53,085 nt of DNA from assembly GCF_000513275.1 (NCBI RefSeq), contig NZ_CBVJ010000108.1:1-53085 (forward strand), in the 5' to 3' direction. This stretch comes from Paenibacillus gorillae. GTDB lineage: Bacteria > Bacillota > Bacilli > Paenibacillales > Paenibacillaceae. Below, piece by piece: positions 52,154 through 53,085 of this stretch. Each line of letters opens with the position of its first letter. Positions within the stretch are counted from its first letter, which is position 1. The notes beneath the pieces were generated by a model that had not been told where the DNA came from, made no database searches, and saw only the letters and a list, made by a program, of their open reading frames with translations. The translations under genes were made by a program, and so were the position numbers.

Positions 52154-52168
52154 TGTAAACCGCTTTCA
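52154..52168. promoter_or_regulatory. cre-like element between divergent genes
   Basis: TGTAAACCGCTTTCA resembles a CcpA operator but is 15 bases long, one more than the consensus. It lies upstream of the kinase promoter and of the small membrane protein promoter. Confidence 0.35.
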
Positions 52169-52190
52169 CGAAAGGAAATGTGACATGGGG

Positions 52191-52220
52191 TTGAATGCTG
52201 TCTTGGAAGGGGCGTATAAT
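52191..52220 (+). promoter_or_regulatory. Promoter of the small membrane protein gene
   Basis: TTGAAT (52191-52196), 18 bases, TATAAT (52215-52220). Confidence 0.65.
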
Positions 52221-52257
52221 GTGGGGGTGAGGAAGAAGTGAAAGGAGTGATGATCGT

Positions 52258-52485
52258 ATGACGCTGGGTAAAATGCTTCGCAATGTTTCTGTCGGTCTAA
52301 TTTTCGGCATCATCGCAATCGGACTCCTGCCGTTTTTAGTTATTTTCAACTGGGTGGAAATGATCAATGTGGCCGAAATCGAAGCCTCGCCGTTGTTCTT
52401 AATTATCGGACGGTTCGTCGGCACTGTTGCCCGCAAGGACAAGAAGAATGAGCCGGATCAGTCGCAGCAGATCGACTCGCAATGA
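52258..52485 (+). CDS. Small membrane protein, uncharacterised
   Basis: 75 residues. One long hydrophobic region (about 9-32, possibly continuing to 55) is followed by a hydrophilic charged tail (RKDKKNEPDQSQQIDSQ). AAAGGAGTG lies about 10 bases before the ATG at 52258, with a good promoter upstream and a strong terminator downstream, so it is likely a real single gene. No family was recognised. Confidence 0.75.
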   Translation: MTLGKMLRNVSVGLIFGIIAIGLLPFLVIFNWVEMINVAEIEASPLFLIIGRFVGTVARKDKKNEPDQSQQIDSQ

Positions 52486-52499
52486 TTTGTACACTTTAT

Positions 52500-52539
52500 G
52501 GCCCAGAGGCGCTTAGTCGCTTCTGGGCCTTTCTTTTTT
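52500..52539 (+). terminator. Terminator of the small membrane protein gene
   Basis: GGCCCAGAGGCG pairs with CGCTTCTGGGCC (one wobble) across a short loop, followed by TTTCTTTTTT. Confidence 0.9.
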
Positions 52540-52698
52540 GTATGGAATCATGCCACGGGTGCGGCATTGTGTGGCGATTACGACTCGTCAGCGCGCACTG
52601 GATGCCGCACACTTATTTTGTCGAGTACAATTTAACAGCATACTTCTTAACAGCACACCTCCACGCAGGACTGCCGCGTTTATAGCAACAAGATGTTT

Positions 52699-52742
52699 TT
52701 CACCTCCGCAATGGCCCTTCATACAATGGTAATGGAGGTGAA
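52699..52742 (+). promoter_or_regulatory. Inverted repeat enclosing the ribosome binding site of the 77-residue gene
   Basis: TTCACCTCC (52699-52707) is perfectly complementary to GGAGGTGAA (52734-52742), which is the ribosome site of the gene starting at 52749. If both arms are transcribed, the site would be masked. The arms are 26 bases apart. Confidence 0.6.
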
Positions 52743-52748
52743 TACGCG

Positions 52749-52982
52749 ATGCTGCAATTGGCATGGTATTCCAAAGCATTGGGACTGGTCGGCCAGCCTG
52801 TCGGCGTGTCTCTAACGAATGGGCAGGGCGTCACTGGCGTATTGTGCAGCCTTACGGGCGGCAGCGTTGTTCTGCAAGAGTACTTGTACCAAAGTCAGTT
52901 CGCCACCAAGCAATATCCGTTCAACACTATACGGGATATTAATGGTTTTCCCGGCTGCGCGGTTCCGGGGCCGCTTTTTTAA
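52749..52982 (+). CDS. Small protein with Sm-like beta-barrel pattern
   Basis: 77 residues. GQPVGVSLTNGQGVTGVL, GGSVVLQEYLY and the ending YPFNTIRDINGF suggest a five-strand Sm-like barrel, as seen in several small spore-coat or spore-associated proteins of bacilli. The pattern also resembles the C-terminal domain of the protein at 14933. GGAGGTG lies eight bases before the ATG, within an inverted repeat. The C-terminus is Pro/Gly-rich (FPGCAVPGPLF). Function is unknown. Confidence 0.7.
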   Translation: MLQLAWYSKALGLVGQPVGVSLTNGQGVTGVLCSLTGGSVVLQEYLYQSQFATKQYPFNTIRDINGFPGCAVPGPLF

Positions 52983-53032
52983 GCGGTTTAGTTCGCTATT
53001 GGCCCCACAGCGCCCGATGGAACCATCGCCCA

Positions 53033-53071
53033 ACGAAGTTAGCTTCGTTAATTTGCGAAGATGGTTCGCTC
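53033..53071. repeat. AGCGAA/TTCGCT family repeat (array 3, cut by the window end)
   Basis: AACGAAGTTAGCTTCGTT, AATTT, then GCGAAGATGGTTCGC: one double-hairpin unit of the type seen in arrays 1 and 2. It lies about 50 bases after the last gene and may continue outside the window. Confidence 0.75.
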
Positions 53072-53085
53072 CAAAGACCAGCACT

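Noticed and set aside
1..53085. Horizontal transfer island or prophage
   Set aside because: No integrase, transposase, tRNA-flanked repeat or phage structural gene is visible, and gene style is even throughout.

Overview
The window looks like chromosomal DNA of a spore-forming, S-layer-bearing Firmicute, most probably Paenibacillus or a close relative. The reasons are a GerA-type germinant receptor operon, an SLH-domain surface protein, two YesM/YesN-type two-component systems next to CUT1-type sugar ABC importers, frequent GTG/TTG starts with strong GGAGG sites, and clear sigma-A promoters. I saw no rRNA, tRNA, phage, transposase or CRISPR.

Layout. 1-5.6 kb: a DUF6157 protein, an FAD dehydrogenase with a small monooxygenase-like partner, ilvD and a GntR/FCD regulator; the last two share a near-identical promoter-operator. 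5.9-7.3 kb: a TcyP-like cystine symporter. 8.2-12 kb: an S-layer protein with two degenerate thioredoxin-like domains and a low-complexity secreted partner. 12.3-14.8 kb: a three-gene ABC-2 exporter whose first permease is frameshifted. 14.9-19.7 kb: a Cys/Ser-rich small protein and a gerA operon in the order AA-AC-small protein-AB, with gerAC frameshifted. 19.9-24.4 kb: an MFS drug exporter, an APS kinase-sulfotransferase pair, a GNAT enzyme and an SDR epimerase.

24.9-35.3 kb is one long minus-strand unit: YesM-type kinase, YesN-type regulator, acyl-CoA-dehydrogenase-like flavoprotein, two solute-binding proteins, two permeases and an M20 dipeptidase. It starts from a strong promoter followed by a terminator-like hairpin in the leader. 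35.5-37.6 kb holds a WYL regulator and an MBL-fold hydrolase. 37.8-52.0 kb is a mannoglycan-use locus: binding protein, LplB- and YtcP-type permeases, GH125 alpha-1,6-mannosidase, an unassigned clan GH-A hydrolase and GH38 alpha-mannosidase, with its own YesM/YesN pair. The last kilobase carries two small genes, one with its ribosome binding site inside a perfect inverted repeat.

Three intergenic stretches carry the same family of AGCGAA/TTCGCT hairpin repeats, partly in about 71-bp tandem units. Five genes show reading-frame breaks, four of them at runs of six or seven A or T and one in a GC-rich stretch. This could mean base-calling errors or real decay, and it should be settled before the affected proteins are interpreted.
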